A DNA stretch of 64,000 nt from Nonlabens xiamenensis. GTDB lineage: Bacteria > Bacteroidota > Bacteroidia > Flavobacteriales > Flavobacteriaceae. Within the stretch, counting starts at the first letter, position 1, and the number at the start of each line of letters is the position of its first letter. Below are positions 27,683-35,975 of the stretch, in pieces. The DNA is taken from NCBI RefSeq assembly GCF_003865345.1, contig NZ_RMVE01000002.1, forward strand, positions 558,001 through 622,000, read 5' to 3'. A program made the position numbers and the translations under genes. A model generated the notes under the pieces. It searched no databases. It worked only from the letters and a program-made list of their open reading frames with translations, and had not been told where the DNA came from.

Positions 27683-28420
27683 TTAGAAATAAATGATTTC
27701 ACGAGTCACCTCACCTCCAAAACGCTCGTCAGTATAACTGATCCAGTTGCCCTTGTCATCATATTTTACGTTTGACATGGATCTTTGCCCCAAAACGGCA
27801 TGATATACGTTTTGATAAGCGCCGTTGCTGTAATAATAGGTGGCCCTGCGAGTGCTATCATTTTTGTCTGACTGCTCGACTTGAAGGTCATCGGGTTCAC
27901 CGTAATATCGGTAGTTAATCGTGTTCTGAAAATCATCATTCCAATAACTGGTTTTTTCAATAACCCGATTTTGCTCATCATACTTGAAGACGACTTTCTC
28001 CGTATAGTCACTGCCGTTGTAAATAATCTCAGTTAGATTATTGTTATTGTCGTATTTGTATTCCTTAACGGCATCATCCTCATAGGTGGTCTTGACGATA
28101 TTTCCATCTTTTAAGTGATACTTTCTATTGCCATTATTGGTTTTAACCAAAATTTCATTTTCAGCATATTGGATCTCCAGAGGCTCATACTCAGAATCAC
28201 TTGAGATCAATCTACCCTGCTCGTCGAATAGATAGGTTTCTACACTGGTACCGACATCTCTCACTGTCGTGGTCACACTTTTCTTGGCATTACCCGCTAG
28301 TCCAAAGTCCTGATTCCAAAAGTTGAGCGCAGTAGGATTATGAGGTGCATTAGGATGGGGCTTGTTTTGAGCCTGCACGCTGCCGCAAAAAAAAAATAGA
28401 AGGAATAGGTATTTTATCAT
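27683..28420 (-). CDS. secreted YD-repeat array protein
   Basis: The 245-residue protein has a short signal peptide (FFFCGSVQAQNK) and the N-terminal APHNPTAL motif. It is made almost wholly of YD-type repeats: YLFDEQGRLISSDSE, YKYDNNNNLTEIIYN, FKYDEQNRVIEKTSYW, and ends with the shared KYDDKGNWISYTDERFG and REIIYF. It is the most compact member and shows the family's core best. It lies between the genes at 28460 and 26759 on the same strand. Confidence 0.87.
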   Translation of the reverse strand: MIKYLFLLFFFCGSVQAQNKPHPNAPHNPTALNFWNQDFGLAGNAKKSVTTTVRDVGTSVETYLFDEQGRLISSDSEYEPLEIQYAENEILVKTNNGNRKYHLKDGNIVKTTYEDDAVKEYKYDNNNNLTEIIYNGSDYTEKVVFKYDEQNRVIEKTSYWNDDFQNTINYRYYGEPDDLQVEQSDKNDSTRRATYYYSNGAYQNVYHAVLGQRSMSNVKYDDKGNWISYTDERFGGEVTREIIYF

Positions 28421-28459
28421 GATGTATTGATTTAAGGATTGAAATGTTGAAGGTTTGTA

Positions 28460-29458
28460 TTAATACTGTCTCACGCCATTCACAAACCGCATATTCTGAA
28501 TCTTTAATAAGGATTTGTTTTCGCCAAGACTATTGAGCGGCAATTCCTTGCCTAAATTGGCCTCGATAAGTTGTTCATCTACTTTGAAAAGGGTATGGTA
28601 TTCCTTTTTCAACGGGTTGTAAATCAAATGGTAGTCACCCGCCTTAACCGTCTTTACAGGAATTCCAGCAACACTTGCTTCAAGGATGTATTTTCCGTAA
28701 TTACCCTTGGCTACTTTGGCAACTACTTTTCCAAAATCATTGGGGTCAACTTGATCGTAGTAATAGATTGTGCGCTCGTCATCCACGTATTTACTTCCAT
28801 TTTTGTAGCGTTTTACCCAATTGTATTTGTTGTCGAATTCGTAGGTGAAGGTATCCTTGCCCTGCCCTACTTCTTCAGATGACCTGATCAATCCCTCGCG
28901 GTATTCTTTGATGTAATGATTGACAAGTACGCCGTCTTTATTGGTCTCCTTTTTATCGACCGCGAGTGTCTTGCCCTTATTGCTGTAGGTGTACACGGTA
29001 GTATATTCAAAGGTGTCGCTTGAAAAAACTTCCTTGATTACACGACCGCGATCGTCATAGGTGTAAACCGTCTTTTTATTGCTGGGTGTCGACGCATAGG
29101 ATAGCATATTTCCATTTCCATCATAGGTATAGACTTTAGTCTCAGCCTTTCCGGCAGTGTAGGAAATCTCGGTAACAATGCGTCCTTGAGCGTCTCTTTC
29201 TACAGCAGTAGCACTGTGGGATGCTGCAGTATTTCTATTCTGAACGATACCAGAGTTAAGCAAATTCCCCTCGCGATCGTACCACTTGTCGCCAGTTGCT
29301 ATGACTTCGCCAAAAAATTCGCCTTGTCGATCAATACGCTGCAACTGATCTGGAGTAAAAGGGTTTTCAGGAGCCTTACGCCAGTCGTAGGCTTTAGGCT
29401 GTGCCATGGCAACAACCTGGAGTAACACCAGTCCAAAAAGCATTATATAATTTTTCAT
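28460..29458 (-). CDS. secreted YD-repeat array protein, intact twin of a pseudogene
   Basis: The 332-residue protein has a signal peptide ending VVAMAQPK and the KAPENPFTPDQLQ motif. Repeats include KWYDREGNLLNSG, VERDAQGRIVTEISY, YTYDGNGNMLSY and YTYDDRGRVIKEV, then FDNKYNWVKRYKNGS with ERTIYYYDQ. The N-terminal ~95 residues are clearly similar to the decayed gene at 15899-17164, so the two are duplicates. The C-terminal ~100 residues are a separate beta region. It follows the lipoprotein at 29485 by 26 bp. Confidence 0.87.
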   Translation of the reverse strand: MKNYIMLFGLVLLQVVAMAQPKAYDWRKAPENPFTPDQLQRIDRQGEFFGEVIATGDKWYDREGNLLNSGIVQNRNTAASHSATAVERDAQGRIVTEISYTAGKAETKVYTYDGNGNMLSYASTPSNKKTVYTYDDRGRVIKEVFSSDTFEYTTVYTYSNKGKTLAVDKKETNKDGVLVNHYIKEYREGLIRSSEEVGQGKDTFTYEFDNKYNWVKRYKNGSKYVDDERTIYYYDQVDPNDFGKVVAKVAKGNYGKYILEASVAGIPVKTVKAGDYHLIYNPLKKEYHTLFKVDEQLIEANLGKELPLNSLGENKSLLKIQNMRFVNGVRQY

Positions 29459-29484
29459 AAATGTCAGATTTAGATATTCCAGTC

Positions 29485-30135
29485 TTATTGTATAGTGAAA
29501 TCAATGGAGCTCACTACAAGTGCCGTACAGGCTTTTGAATAGAAATCGTCGTGAGTTTTGACATTAGAATCCGGCCCTGCAATCTGCACAACACTTAATC
29601 CTGTACTGGCGGTATCGCTGGGAGCCATGATGGTGACACGCATCAGGTATTTGGATGGATTTCCACTTTCTGCATCAGATTTTTCCATGGCTGTAGCATC
29701 GGCAACCCAAAATTCCTTACCAGCCATCGACTGTTTGCTTTCTTGAATATCTTCAATTTTATAATTGAACTCAAGAACGCTCGTGGAGTTAGAAAGGATG
29801 CTCTGCATCATCTTATCCTTGTTATCTACATTCATTCCCGTGGCGCTCCAGCTGTTGAGGCGCACCTGTTCTACGATTTTGTCTCCATCGCGTTTTACAA
29901 ACTTGGCATAGGTACCGTAACCTTTGCCTTCTTCTGGCAACTCGTGTGGTACATCGCTATAATAAGAGATCGTGAAATGGAGGGGATCTAATCCGTATTT
30001 CTGGTTGTAGGCATCGTCTACAACAAGCGTTTTTTCTTCGCCACAGCCCTCGACGGTGACTTTGTTAGATTTTTGGTCGCAACTGATAAAGAAAGTTGCG
30101 CAAAAAAGAGAAAGAAGGATGATTCGGTTTTTCAT
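29485..30135 (-). CDS. lipoprotein of unknown family
   Basis: The 216-residue protein has a signal peptide with lipobox-like FFISC at about residues 15-19 and so is probably lipid-anchored. The mature protein is mixed alpha/beta with no repeats and differs from the YD members. It is the first gene of a five-gene unit that includes three YD proteins and the papain-like peptidase, and has its own upstream motif at 30185-30201. I do not recognise the family. Confidence 0.8.
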   Translation of the reverse strand: MKNRIILLSLFCATFFISCDQKSNKVTVEGCGEEKTLVVDDAYNQKYGLDPLHFTISYYSDVPHELPEEGKGYGTYAKFVKRDGDKIVEQVRLNSWSATGMNVDNKDKMMQSILSNSTSVLEFNYKIEDIQESKQSMAGKEFWVADATAMEKSDAESGNPSKYLMRVTIMAPSDTASTGLSVVQIAGPDSNVKTHDDFYSKACTALVVSSIDFTIQ

Positions 30136-30184
30136 GATCTTTAAATTGATATCGTAAAGATCAGATGTTGCCGGTGGCTATACC

Positions 30185-30201
30185 ATAGGGCAACTGTCGT
30201 A
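30185..30201 (-). promoter_or_regulatory. shared upstream motif, site F
   Basis: ATAGGGCAACTGTCGTA (plus reading) lies 50 bp upstream of the lipoprotein start at 30135 and matches the consensus. Confidence 0.65.
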
Positions 30202-30207
30202 TTTAGA

Positions 30208-30543
30208 CTACTGAAACCACCACAGGTAACAAGCCAAATTACACATGGCAGCAGCGATCAATATCCCGGCACTTATTTTATTGAAAAGTAACCAGCCCAT
30301 CTTCTTAATACTGTAAATCAATAATGTAATACCCAAGAATAAAACAGGTAAACTCAAATAGGTGGCCATGGCATAAAACCACATCCAGCTGGTGCATAGC
30401 GACCATACCGCGGCTGTAGTAAGTACGATCCTTACCAGCACAAAACCTACGCGCTTGCTGTACTGGGCGATAAGTATAACGACCAGGGCGACACCTATTG
30501 CGATACCAAAAACCGTTGCAATAAATGGAAGTAAATCTTTCAT
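30208..30543 (-). CDS. small four-helix membrane protein
   Basis: The 111-residue protein is almost entirely hydrophobic, with about four membrane segments (residues ~4-25, 34-55, 60-80 and 90-108). No motif recognised. Its start lies 2 bp after the stop of the gene at 30545, so it is probably the third gene of the unit starting at 32448. Confidence 0.7.
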   Translation of the reverse strand: MKDLLPFIATVFGIAIGVALVVILIAQYSKRVGFVLVRIVLTTAAVWSLCTSWMWFYAMATYLSLPVLFLGITLLIYSIKKMGWLLFNKISAGILIAAAMCNLACYLWWFQ

Positions 30544-30544
30544 A

Positions 30545-31498
30545 TTATTCCTGTTTAAGCGTCGTGGGTAGTGTACTTACCCATGAGACATCTGCCGACG
30601 TGTCGCCCGCAGTAGTGCCATCACTATAATAGATCCTGCGGAATTTAAATTCGCGCAATGGTCCTTTAAGATCTGATCCAAAGAGATGATAGTACATAGT
30701 CCAGTCGCCCTTCGGCGCAGTAATCCTTTTGCTTTTCAAGGTAAATTCCGATGTTTCCCTTATGAAATGAATAAAAGGATCATTGGGTTGCTTGGCCATT
30801 TTACTTGTGGTCTTTAAGTCCTGCTCGATCCATTGCGTTGTTGTATCATAATCAGCGTTTTTTTGCTCGAGTCTCCTTCCATCGCTGTAAATTGTGAGCA
30901 GGCTGTCATAGGCACTTATTGTTGCATAAAGCTTTTCGCCGTAATAATATGAGGCTTTTTTTACCACGCGCCTACCAGACATGACACCATCAGCAGTTTT
31001 TACTGTTTTGTACCAGCCATCGTGGTAGCTGTACGTAATCGTGTCTTTGGACATGATCGCATTTTGCGTAAGTCTATGGATACGTCCATTTTTATCATAT
31101 TCTACTTGATAAGATCCCATGTTTTTAGATCCATAGGTTGCTGGCCTACCCTTCTCGTCAAAATCATAAACTGTTTCTCCCGTGCTATTACTTATCGTTT
31201 TGGCTAGGTGGCCATTCTTATAAGTATAGTCAATCTGGTAAAGGCTGGTATCGCCATTTGTCACCCAGCTCCTGATCGCTCTCGAGAGCAGCTGATCTGA
31301 ATTGTAGTAATGTTTATCAGTAATGCTGGGTACCAACTGATCATCTACCATTTTATAGGTAATTGTCATGATGCTGTCCACAGGCTTACGAAATTTTACT
31401 GGCGAGTGCTCCTTTCTCACTTGTGCCTCTACTGCCATAATGGGCATGAGCAAAAGCGTCATCGCTATAATAACGAGGCAATTGGTTCTATCCATCAT
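30545..31498 (-). CDS. secreted YD-repeat array protein
   Basis: The 317-residue protein has a signal peptide (IAMTLLLMPIMAVEAQ). Repeats of the type KHYYNSDQLLSRAI, YTYKNGHLAKTIS, YDFDEKGRPATYGS and VEYDKNGRIHRLTQN are followed by the shared C-terminal module KGDWTMYYHLFGSD with FRRIYYSDGTTAGDT. Its start overlaps the stop of the gene at 31495 by 4 bp, so the two are translationally coupled. Confidence 0.87.
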   Translation of the reverse strand: MMDRTNCLVIIAMTLLLMPIMAVEAQVRKEHSPVKFRKPVDSIMTITYKMVDDQLVPSITDKHYYNSDQLLSRAIRSWVTNGDTSLYQIDYTYKNGHLAKTISNSTGETVYDFDEKGRPATYGSKNMGSYQVEYDKNGRIHRLTQNAIMSKDTITYSYHDGWYKTVKTADGVMSGRRVVKKASYYYGEKLYATISAYDSLLTIYSDGRRLEQKNADYDTTTQWIEQDLKTTSKMAKQPNDPFIHFIRETSEFTLKSKRITAPKGDWTMYYHLFGSDLKGPLREFKFRRIYYSDGTTAGDTSADVSWVSTLPTTLKQE

Positions 31499-32448
31499 GA
31501 TTGTGGTCTTTTTGATTTTAATTCTGCGCGATAAGCATCATAGGCAGCTTTGTCATAGGTCAGATTCAATTTCTCAGCGATTTTTTCGGGTGTCCATTCT
31601 TCACCGGTAATCGTTCCATCTTTATAGGTGATCTCTCTGTGCGTAGCATAATACTGACCATCCTTAGATTTATCCACACGCAAAACCCAGTTGCCACGCT
31701 CGTCATATTCATAGCTTAAATCTCTTGTAACGCGCAATTTTCCAGTGGTTTTCAAATCGTCTCCATGGTCGTTCACCGTGATGGTCCTTGAGAGTTCTTC
31801 CTCACCATTTTTGATGTTGTATTGGGTTGTTTCGCTTTCGCGAAAGCGAGAGATCAACGACATCACCGGCTCACCAGTCTTATGCATATAAAACTCCTCT
31901 CGTTCCAGCTCCTGGCCGTCATAGACATACTTTGTGGTCCATTCTTTATTGCCATCTCTTGAATAGGACTTCTCTATAAGCTTATTATCCTCATCATAAA
32001 TAAGATCGAGTAATCCAGAAAGACTGGAGGCCTTGATCATACGGTCTTGATTATCATATATCAAACTGTCTTTATACTGAACTGTGCCGTTGCGGTGATA
32101 GGTGTAGACCTGTGGTAGTCTATTGCCAGAATCCCAAAGTGAGCTGGTCTCCAGCATTTGATAGCGACCACCGTTAACTTTTTCTTCCCTGAAATTCTCC
32201 AGATAACCCTCATTGAAAACAAAGTATGAGGTTGCGTATCGATTGAGTTTTGACTTGTCTCGGTACGAATTGTATTCCGTTTTCTCTACAGTGAGTACGT
32301 TGTTGTTCTTCAGCTCGTATTTCTGTAGGAGATAGGGAATCTGATCGCCCTCGGCAAGTTGTGTATACTCAATCTGGCAACAGGTTTGCTCGCATGAAAG
32401 CAACCTAGTTACTACAGATACTATCATCATTTTTGAAATCCACGTCAT
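31495..32448 (-). CDS. secreted YD-repeat array protein, first of its operon
   Basis: The 317-residue protein starts with a short hydrophobic stretch and a Cys-rich region (LLSCEQTCC), so it may be a lipoprotein. YD repeats include LIYDNQDRMIKASS, LIYDEDNKLIEKSYS and YVYDGQELEREEFY, and the C-terminal module is YDERGNWVLRVDKS with HREITYKDGTITGE, followed by a charged helical tail. A palindrome copy (31834-31847) encodes RFRES mid-protein. A motif site lies 46 bp upstream. Confidence 0.87.
   Translation of the reverse strand: MTWISKMMIVSVVTRLLSCEQTCCQIEYTQLAEGDQIPYLLQKYELKNNNVLTVEKTEYNSYRDKSKLNRYATSYFVFNEGYLENFREEKVNGGRYQMLETSSLWDSGNRLPQVYTYHRNGTVQYKDSLIYDNQDRMIKASSLSGLLDLIYDEDNKLIEKSYSRDGNKEWTTKYVYDGQELEREEFYMHKTGEPVMSLISRFRESETTQYNIKNGEEELSRTITVNDHGDDLKTTGKLRVTRDLSYEYDERGNWVLRVDKSKDGQYYATHREITYKDGTITGEEWTPEKIAEKLNLTYDKAAYDAYRAELKSKRPQS
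31834..31847. repeat. palindrome copy, in an array gene
   Basis: Perfect copy; encodes RFRES mid-protein. Confidence 0.95.
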
Positions 32449-32493
32449 GTCTTAAGTTTTCTTCAAAACTAATTTCAAGCTCCATTTTGCACC

Positions 32494-32510
32494 ATTAGGC
32501 AATTGGCGTA
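32494..32510 (-). promoter_or_regulatory. shared upstream motif, site G
   Basis: ATTAGGCAATTGGCGTA (plus reading) lies 46 bp upstream of the start at 32448. Downstream on the minus strand TAGTTTTG fits the Bacteroidota -7 element TAnnTTTG, placing the motif around the -33 region. Confidence 0.65.
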
Positions 32511-32620
32511 TTCCATCAACAGAAAAATGTAAAAAGGATGACCGCTAGCCTAAAAAAAACTCAATTAACTTGTAATTAACCCGAATTACTTGTAGCAACA
32601 TTAATTTTAGAAAAAACAAG

Positions 32621-33739
32621 ATGATGAGTGATCAAGCTTTACTACAATCCATCCAATTAGGAAATGTTTCTCTAAAAAATAGAATAGTCATGGCCCCCAT
32701 GACCCGTTGTCGTGCAGACAATGAAAAAAACGCACCCGAGCAAAAACACGTAGATTATTACACCCAACGCACCGGTGCAGGACTGATCATCACCGAAGGT
32801 AGTGAAGTAGCTCCTGGTGGGCGTGGTTATCCCAATGTAGCAGGTATATATAACGATGCGCAAGAAGCTGGCTGGAAGAAAGTGGTGGAAAGCGTACACA
32901 AAGCCGATGGTAAGATATTTTTACAGTTATGGCACGTAGGGAGAATGTCTCTACCAGATTATCACGACGGCAAGAAACCATGGGCACCAAGTGCTATTAA
33001 TCCTGAGACCGAAATGCGTAACGCTCAAGGCGAAAAAAAGCAGACCGTCACGCCACATGCCATGAGCATTGAAGAAATCAAGATGGTGGTCGAAAGCTTT
33101 GGAGAAGCAGCAGGTCGCGCAAAAAGAGCAGGTTTTGATGGAGTGGAAATCCACAGTTCCAATGGCTATTTGTTACATCAGTTTTTTAATAAAAACAGCA
33201 ACACCAGAACAGATGAATATGGTGGGAGTATGGAAAACCGTTCGCGTATTTTCTTTGAAGTCTTGGAAGCTATTAAACAACACTTTCCAGAAGGAAATAT
33301 TGGTTGCAGATTCAATCCGTCGCTTCATGGTACTTTTGGAATAGAAGCTACTGAAGAAAGTATTCCATTTTTTGAATACATCATGGATAGACTTAACCGA
33401 CACCACCTGGCCTACGTACACTTGAGTGAGCCCTTTACGGATGTAAGTGATGTAGATTACCTGGTCACTGATATTGCCAAACACTTTAGACCCATTTACA
33501 AAGGTAACCTCATGATCAACAACGAATTTGATCGGGAGTCAGGGAACCAGGTGATTGAGGAGGGACATGCAGATTGTGTGGCTTTTGGAAAACTATTTAT
33601 CTCCAACCCTGATCTGCCCAGACGTTTTGACCTCAAAGCTGAAACCGCAGAATGGAATGAGGATACTTTCTATACCCCAGGTCGTGAAGGATACACGGAT
33701 TATCCTACATTGAAAGAGAAAAGAACATTGGAAGCATAA
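32621..33739 (+). CDS. Old Yellow Enzyme family NADH:flavin oxidoreductase
   Basis: This FMN-dependent TIM-barrel ene-reductase reduces activated C=C bonds or nitro compounds. The 372-residue protein shows LKNRIVMAPMTRCRA near the N-terminus, QLWHVGRMS, the active-site and FMN region HSSNGYLLHQFF, the family hallmark RTDEYGGSMENRSR, and the C-terminal phosphate site ADCVAFGKLFISNPDLP. Closest by eye to the NemA/alkene reductase group; substrate unknown. Start is Met1 or Met2. It is monocistronic and followed by a terminator. Confidence 0.93.
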   Translation: MMSDQALLQSIQLGNVSLKNRIVMAPMTRCRADNEKNAPEQKHVDYYTQRTGAGLIITEGSEVAPGGRGYPNVAGIYNDAQEAGWKKVVESVHKADGKIFLQLWHVGRMSLPDYHDGKKPWAPSAINPETEMRNAQGEKKQTVTPHAMSIEEIKMVVESFGEAAGRAKRAGFDGVEIHSSNGYLLHQFFNKNSNTRTDEYGGSMENRSRIFFEVLEAIKQHFPEGNIGCRFNPSLHGTFGIEATEESIPFFEYIMDRLNRHHLAYVHLSEPFTDVSDVDYLVTDIAKHFRPIYKGNLMINNEFDRESGNQVIEEGHADCVAFGKLFISNPDLPRRFDLKAETAEWNEDTFYTPGREGYTDYPTLKEKRTLEA

Positions 33740-33760
33740 ACCAATTCAAGTTGAAAAGCA

Positions 33761-33792
33761 AAAAGGACCACTCTTAAAAGTGGTCCTTTTTT
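33761..33792. terminator. terminator between convergent genes
   Basis: Arms AAAAGGACCACT (33761-33772) and AGTGGTCCTTTT (33779-33790) are fully complementary with a 6-nt loop. A-rich and T-rich flanks allow it to work in both directions between 32621-33739 and 33865-34968. Confidence 0.88.
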
Positions 33793-33864
33793 ATGCCAAA
33801 GCTTAAGGAGAATAAAATTTCTCTACCATAGTATGCGTATATTAATTTCTAGTTAGCCACTATC

Positions 33865-34968
33865 TTAATAGCCTTCAAAATCGAATCCGATATTTAAAAA
33901 TACCGCATGGGATGTACTTACTTGGTCATGTTTGATCCACGCACCAACACCTAAATTCAATTTACCTAAATCAGCTGTCAACTGAACTTTCCCTGGTATA
34001 CCGAACTTATTGCCGATAGAGTCGGAATAGTTGGTATTACCAACACCTGTAAAAACTTCAAAAGCCAATTGTTGATTTAAAGGAAGAATGCGACCGTATT
34101 GTAGAAATTGATGATTGTAGGAAATACCATCGTTCTCTGAAGCACCAATACTCAATTCCAAAAGGTTTTTCTTGTACCCTACAGATAGCGCAGTGCTGAT
34201 GTAGAAATTATCAAAATTAAACAAGCGAAAACCAGTTTCTTCTTCCCTCATATTTAAAGCCTCTGAGACAAAATTGGCCTGGGCACGACCTAAACCCACA
34301 TCAATTCTATGCACATACACCTCTGATTTTTCCCCGTCAGCTTTGTTATTAATGGCGCTAGCTTCCTTGATTTGTTGTACAGAATCAACCTTCTCTTGAC
34401 GTCGAAGTCGGTCTTCCTTGCCGGGAATTCTCACCAGCGCATTGACGCCCAACTCAGGTATAATCTTTTCCTGATAGATATTTGCTCCTAAGTGCGTAGA
34501 AACAGCGAAAGCTTTAGAGAAGTTATAAGTCAAATCTGTTGAAGTCCACAGTACTGGATAAATTTTTTCATCATGCGTTGTGAGCTCATTCACTTCGCTT
34601 GTGTATTCCCCTTCATATCTTAGTAACCCTAGACCTCCATAACCTTTCCATTCCAAGATTCCTGGTTTTGTTATAAAGGACCCTATGTTTAAAGAATTGA
34701 ACCAGTATTTGTTGAGATCACTAGAAGATCGCCTGTCCGTCGTCGATTCGGCATAAAGTCCATTTAATTGAAAAAAAGTGTTTTTATACCTGGCGTTGAC
34801 GACATAGTTGTAATTCTCAATATGATTATCCGTCGGTAGATAAATCAACGACCCTCCTATACCGAGAGATGTAAGTCTAAATTTGCCGTTAGAAGTTTTT
34901 TGGACAATTTCCTGTGCATTAGATACTACCACGCACAGCAGTAAGGCGACAATTATTAATTTTCTCAT
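33865..34968 (-). CDS. probable outer-membrane beta-barrel protein
   Basis: The 367-residue protein has a signal peptide (VALLLCVVVSNAQEI) and alternating polar/aromatic strands with short turns throughout (NYNYVVNARYKNTFFQLNG, WKGYGGLGLLRYEG), typical of outer-membrane barrels of Bacteroidota. A polar segment with basic residues in the middle (about 175-215) may be an extracellular loop. No specific family recognised and no operon partner. Confidence 0.75.
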   Translation of the reverse strand: MRKLIIVALLLCVVVSNAQEIVQKTSNGKFRLTSLGIGGSLIYLPTDNHIENYNYVVNARYKNTFFQLNGLYAESTTDRRSSSDLNKYWFNSLNIGSFITKPGILEWKGYGGLGLLRYEGEYTSEVNELTTHDEKIYPVLWTSTDLTYNFSKAFAVSTHLGANIYQEKIIPELGVNALVRIPGKEDRLRRQEKVDSVQQIKEASAINNKADGEKSEVYVHRIDVGLGRAQANFVSEALNMREEETGFRLFNFDNFYISTALSVGYKKNLLELSIGASENDGISYNHQFLQYGRILPLNQQLAFEVFTGVGNTNYSDSIGNKFGIPGKVQLTADLGKLNLGVGAWIKHDQVSTSHAVFLNIGFDFEGY

Positions 34969-35290
34969 TTTTAGTTGGTTTAGTTTAAAATATAAACTAT
35001 TTCCATCAAAACGTTGTTTTCAGTAAGAATAGTATAATTATTTAACGTTAAACATCGTTACTAGATATAAGTTCTAAGGTTATTCTTTACGTCAGATCCT
35101 AATGGAAGTTAGCGGTAGAATTACAAATAAAGATGGAGGTTGTGACGAAGTATGGGATGATCAGTCAAAAGACAACAAGGATATGAAATGACATACAGCG
35201 ATATCCGTATGTTCTAGTGATGATAAAACTGTCAGATGAGGAGCTCATCAGCTGGACTACATGCAACATGAATTGTAGCTTCTGAAGCAG
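34969..35290. other. gene-poor intergenic stretch
   Basis: About 320 bp between the barrel gene and the TetR gene. There is one short open frame (35102-35191, MEVSGRITNKDGG start) that vaguely recalls the start of a carboxypeptidase-regulatory-like domain, but it is too short to call. No hairpin, tRNA or palindrome copy is seen. Confidence 0.5.
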
Positions 35291-35872
35291 CTATCTTTTG
35301 ACCAATCCCAAAAGTAACAACTGCGGTAGTTCTTGCTCCATCCCTTGAATTTCTTCCTCAGAACGTTTAGGTATAAAAAGATATAATGACCTTAAAGTAC
35401 TTAACAAACTATAGAGCAAAGTTTCCACATTCATTTCTTGAAATTCGCCATGTTGTATACCGGCGTTTAGAATTTCTCTAAAGTCCTGCTCATACTGTTT
35501 TCGCATCTCCATGTATAATTCATATTCACGACCTTCCAAATGCATCCAATCATTATTCAACACAGCAAGCTCATTGGTATATGTTATAGCGATACGTATG
35601 TGAAGAGCAATGAGCTGTTCGGCTTGTTTGGCAGAAGACGGACCGGCAAATTTTTGATCAGATTTTACCCTATCCATGCCTAAAGTAAATTCCTTAGCCA
35701 CTTTTAAAATCAACAGCGATAAAATTTCCTGTTTCCCAGAAATATGGTTGTAAAGACTCGCCGCTTTCATGCCCATGGCGTTGGCCAAATCCCTCATAGT
35801 AACGGCACTATACCCGCGCTCTTTAAAAAGTTGGGCAGCTATTTTAAGAATTTGGGATTTTCTATGGGTCAT
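35291..35872 (-). CDS. TetR family transcriptional regulator
   Basis: I prefer the Met at 35872 (MTHRKSQILKIAAQLF), which gives 193 residues and puts the HTH at the standard distance from the N-terminus; the longer frame adds a hydrophobic stretch without precedent. The HTH is YSAVTMRDLANAMGMKAASLYNHISGKQEIL at about residues 24-54. The rest is the helical ligand-binding region. It is divergent from the aromatic amino acid hydroxylase gene across a ~100-bp region and may control it in response to an aromatic ligand (inference). Confidence 0.9.
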   Translation of the reverse strand: MTHRKSQILKIAAQLFKERGYSAVTMRDLANAMGMKAASLYNHISGKQEILSLLILKVAKEFTLGMDRVKSDQKFAGPSSAKQAEQLIALHIRIAITYTNELAVLNNDWMHLEGREYELYMEMRKQYEQDFREILNAGIQHGEFQEMNVETLLYSLLSTLRSLYLFIPKRSEEEIQGMEQELPQLLLLGLVKR

Positions 35873-35950
35873 CACAAACAAAGATAATTCACAAAAAATG
35901 ATCAATTGGTAAAAGAATGTCAAACCCGTGTTTTACAACAGTCAAACTTT

Positions 35951-35958
35951 TAATTTTG
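35951..35958 (+). promoter_or_regulatory. -7 promoter element for the hydroxylase gene
   Basis: TAATTTTG matches the Bacteroidota -7 consensus TAnnTTTG exactly and ends 17 bp before the ATG at 35976. Two GTCAAAC repeats upstream (35921-35947 area) may be operator half-sites for the divergent TetR protein. Confidence 0.6.
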
Positions 35959-35975
35959 TAAACTAACTCAATGCC

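Noticed and set aside
14835-32448. The array as an RHS/polymorphic toxin system
   Set aside because: The proteins lack the long RHS core, the conserved pre-toxin motif and variable toxin tips, and no immunity-like genes alternate with them.
35102-35191. 29-codon frame starting MEVSGRITNKDGG
   Set aside because: Too short, no promoter or conserved partner; the resemblance to a carboxypeptidase-regulatory-like domain start is weak.
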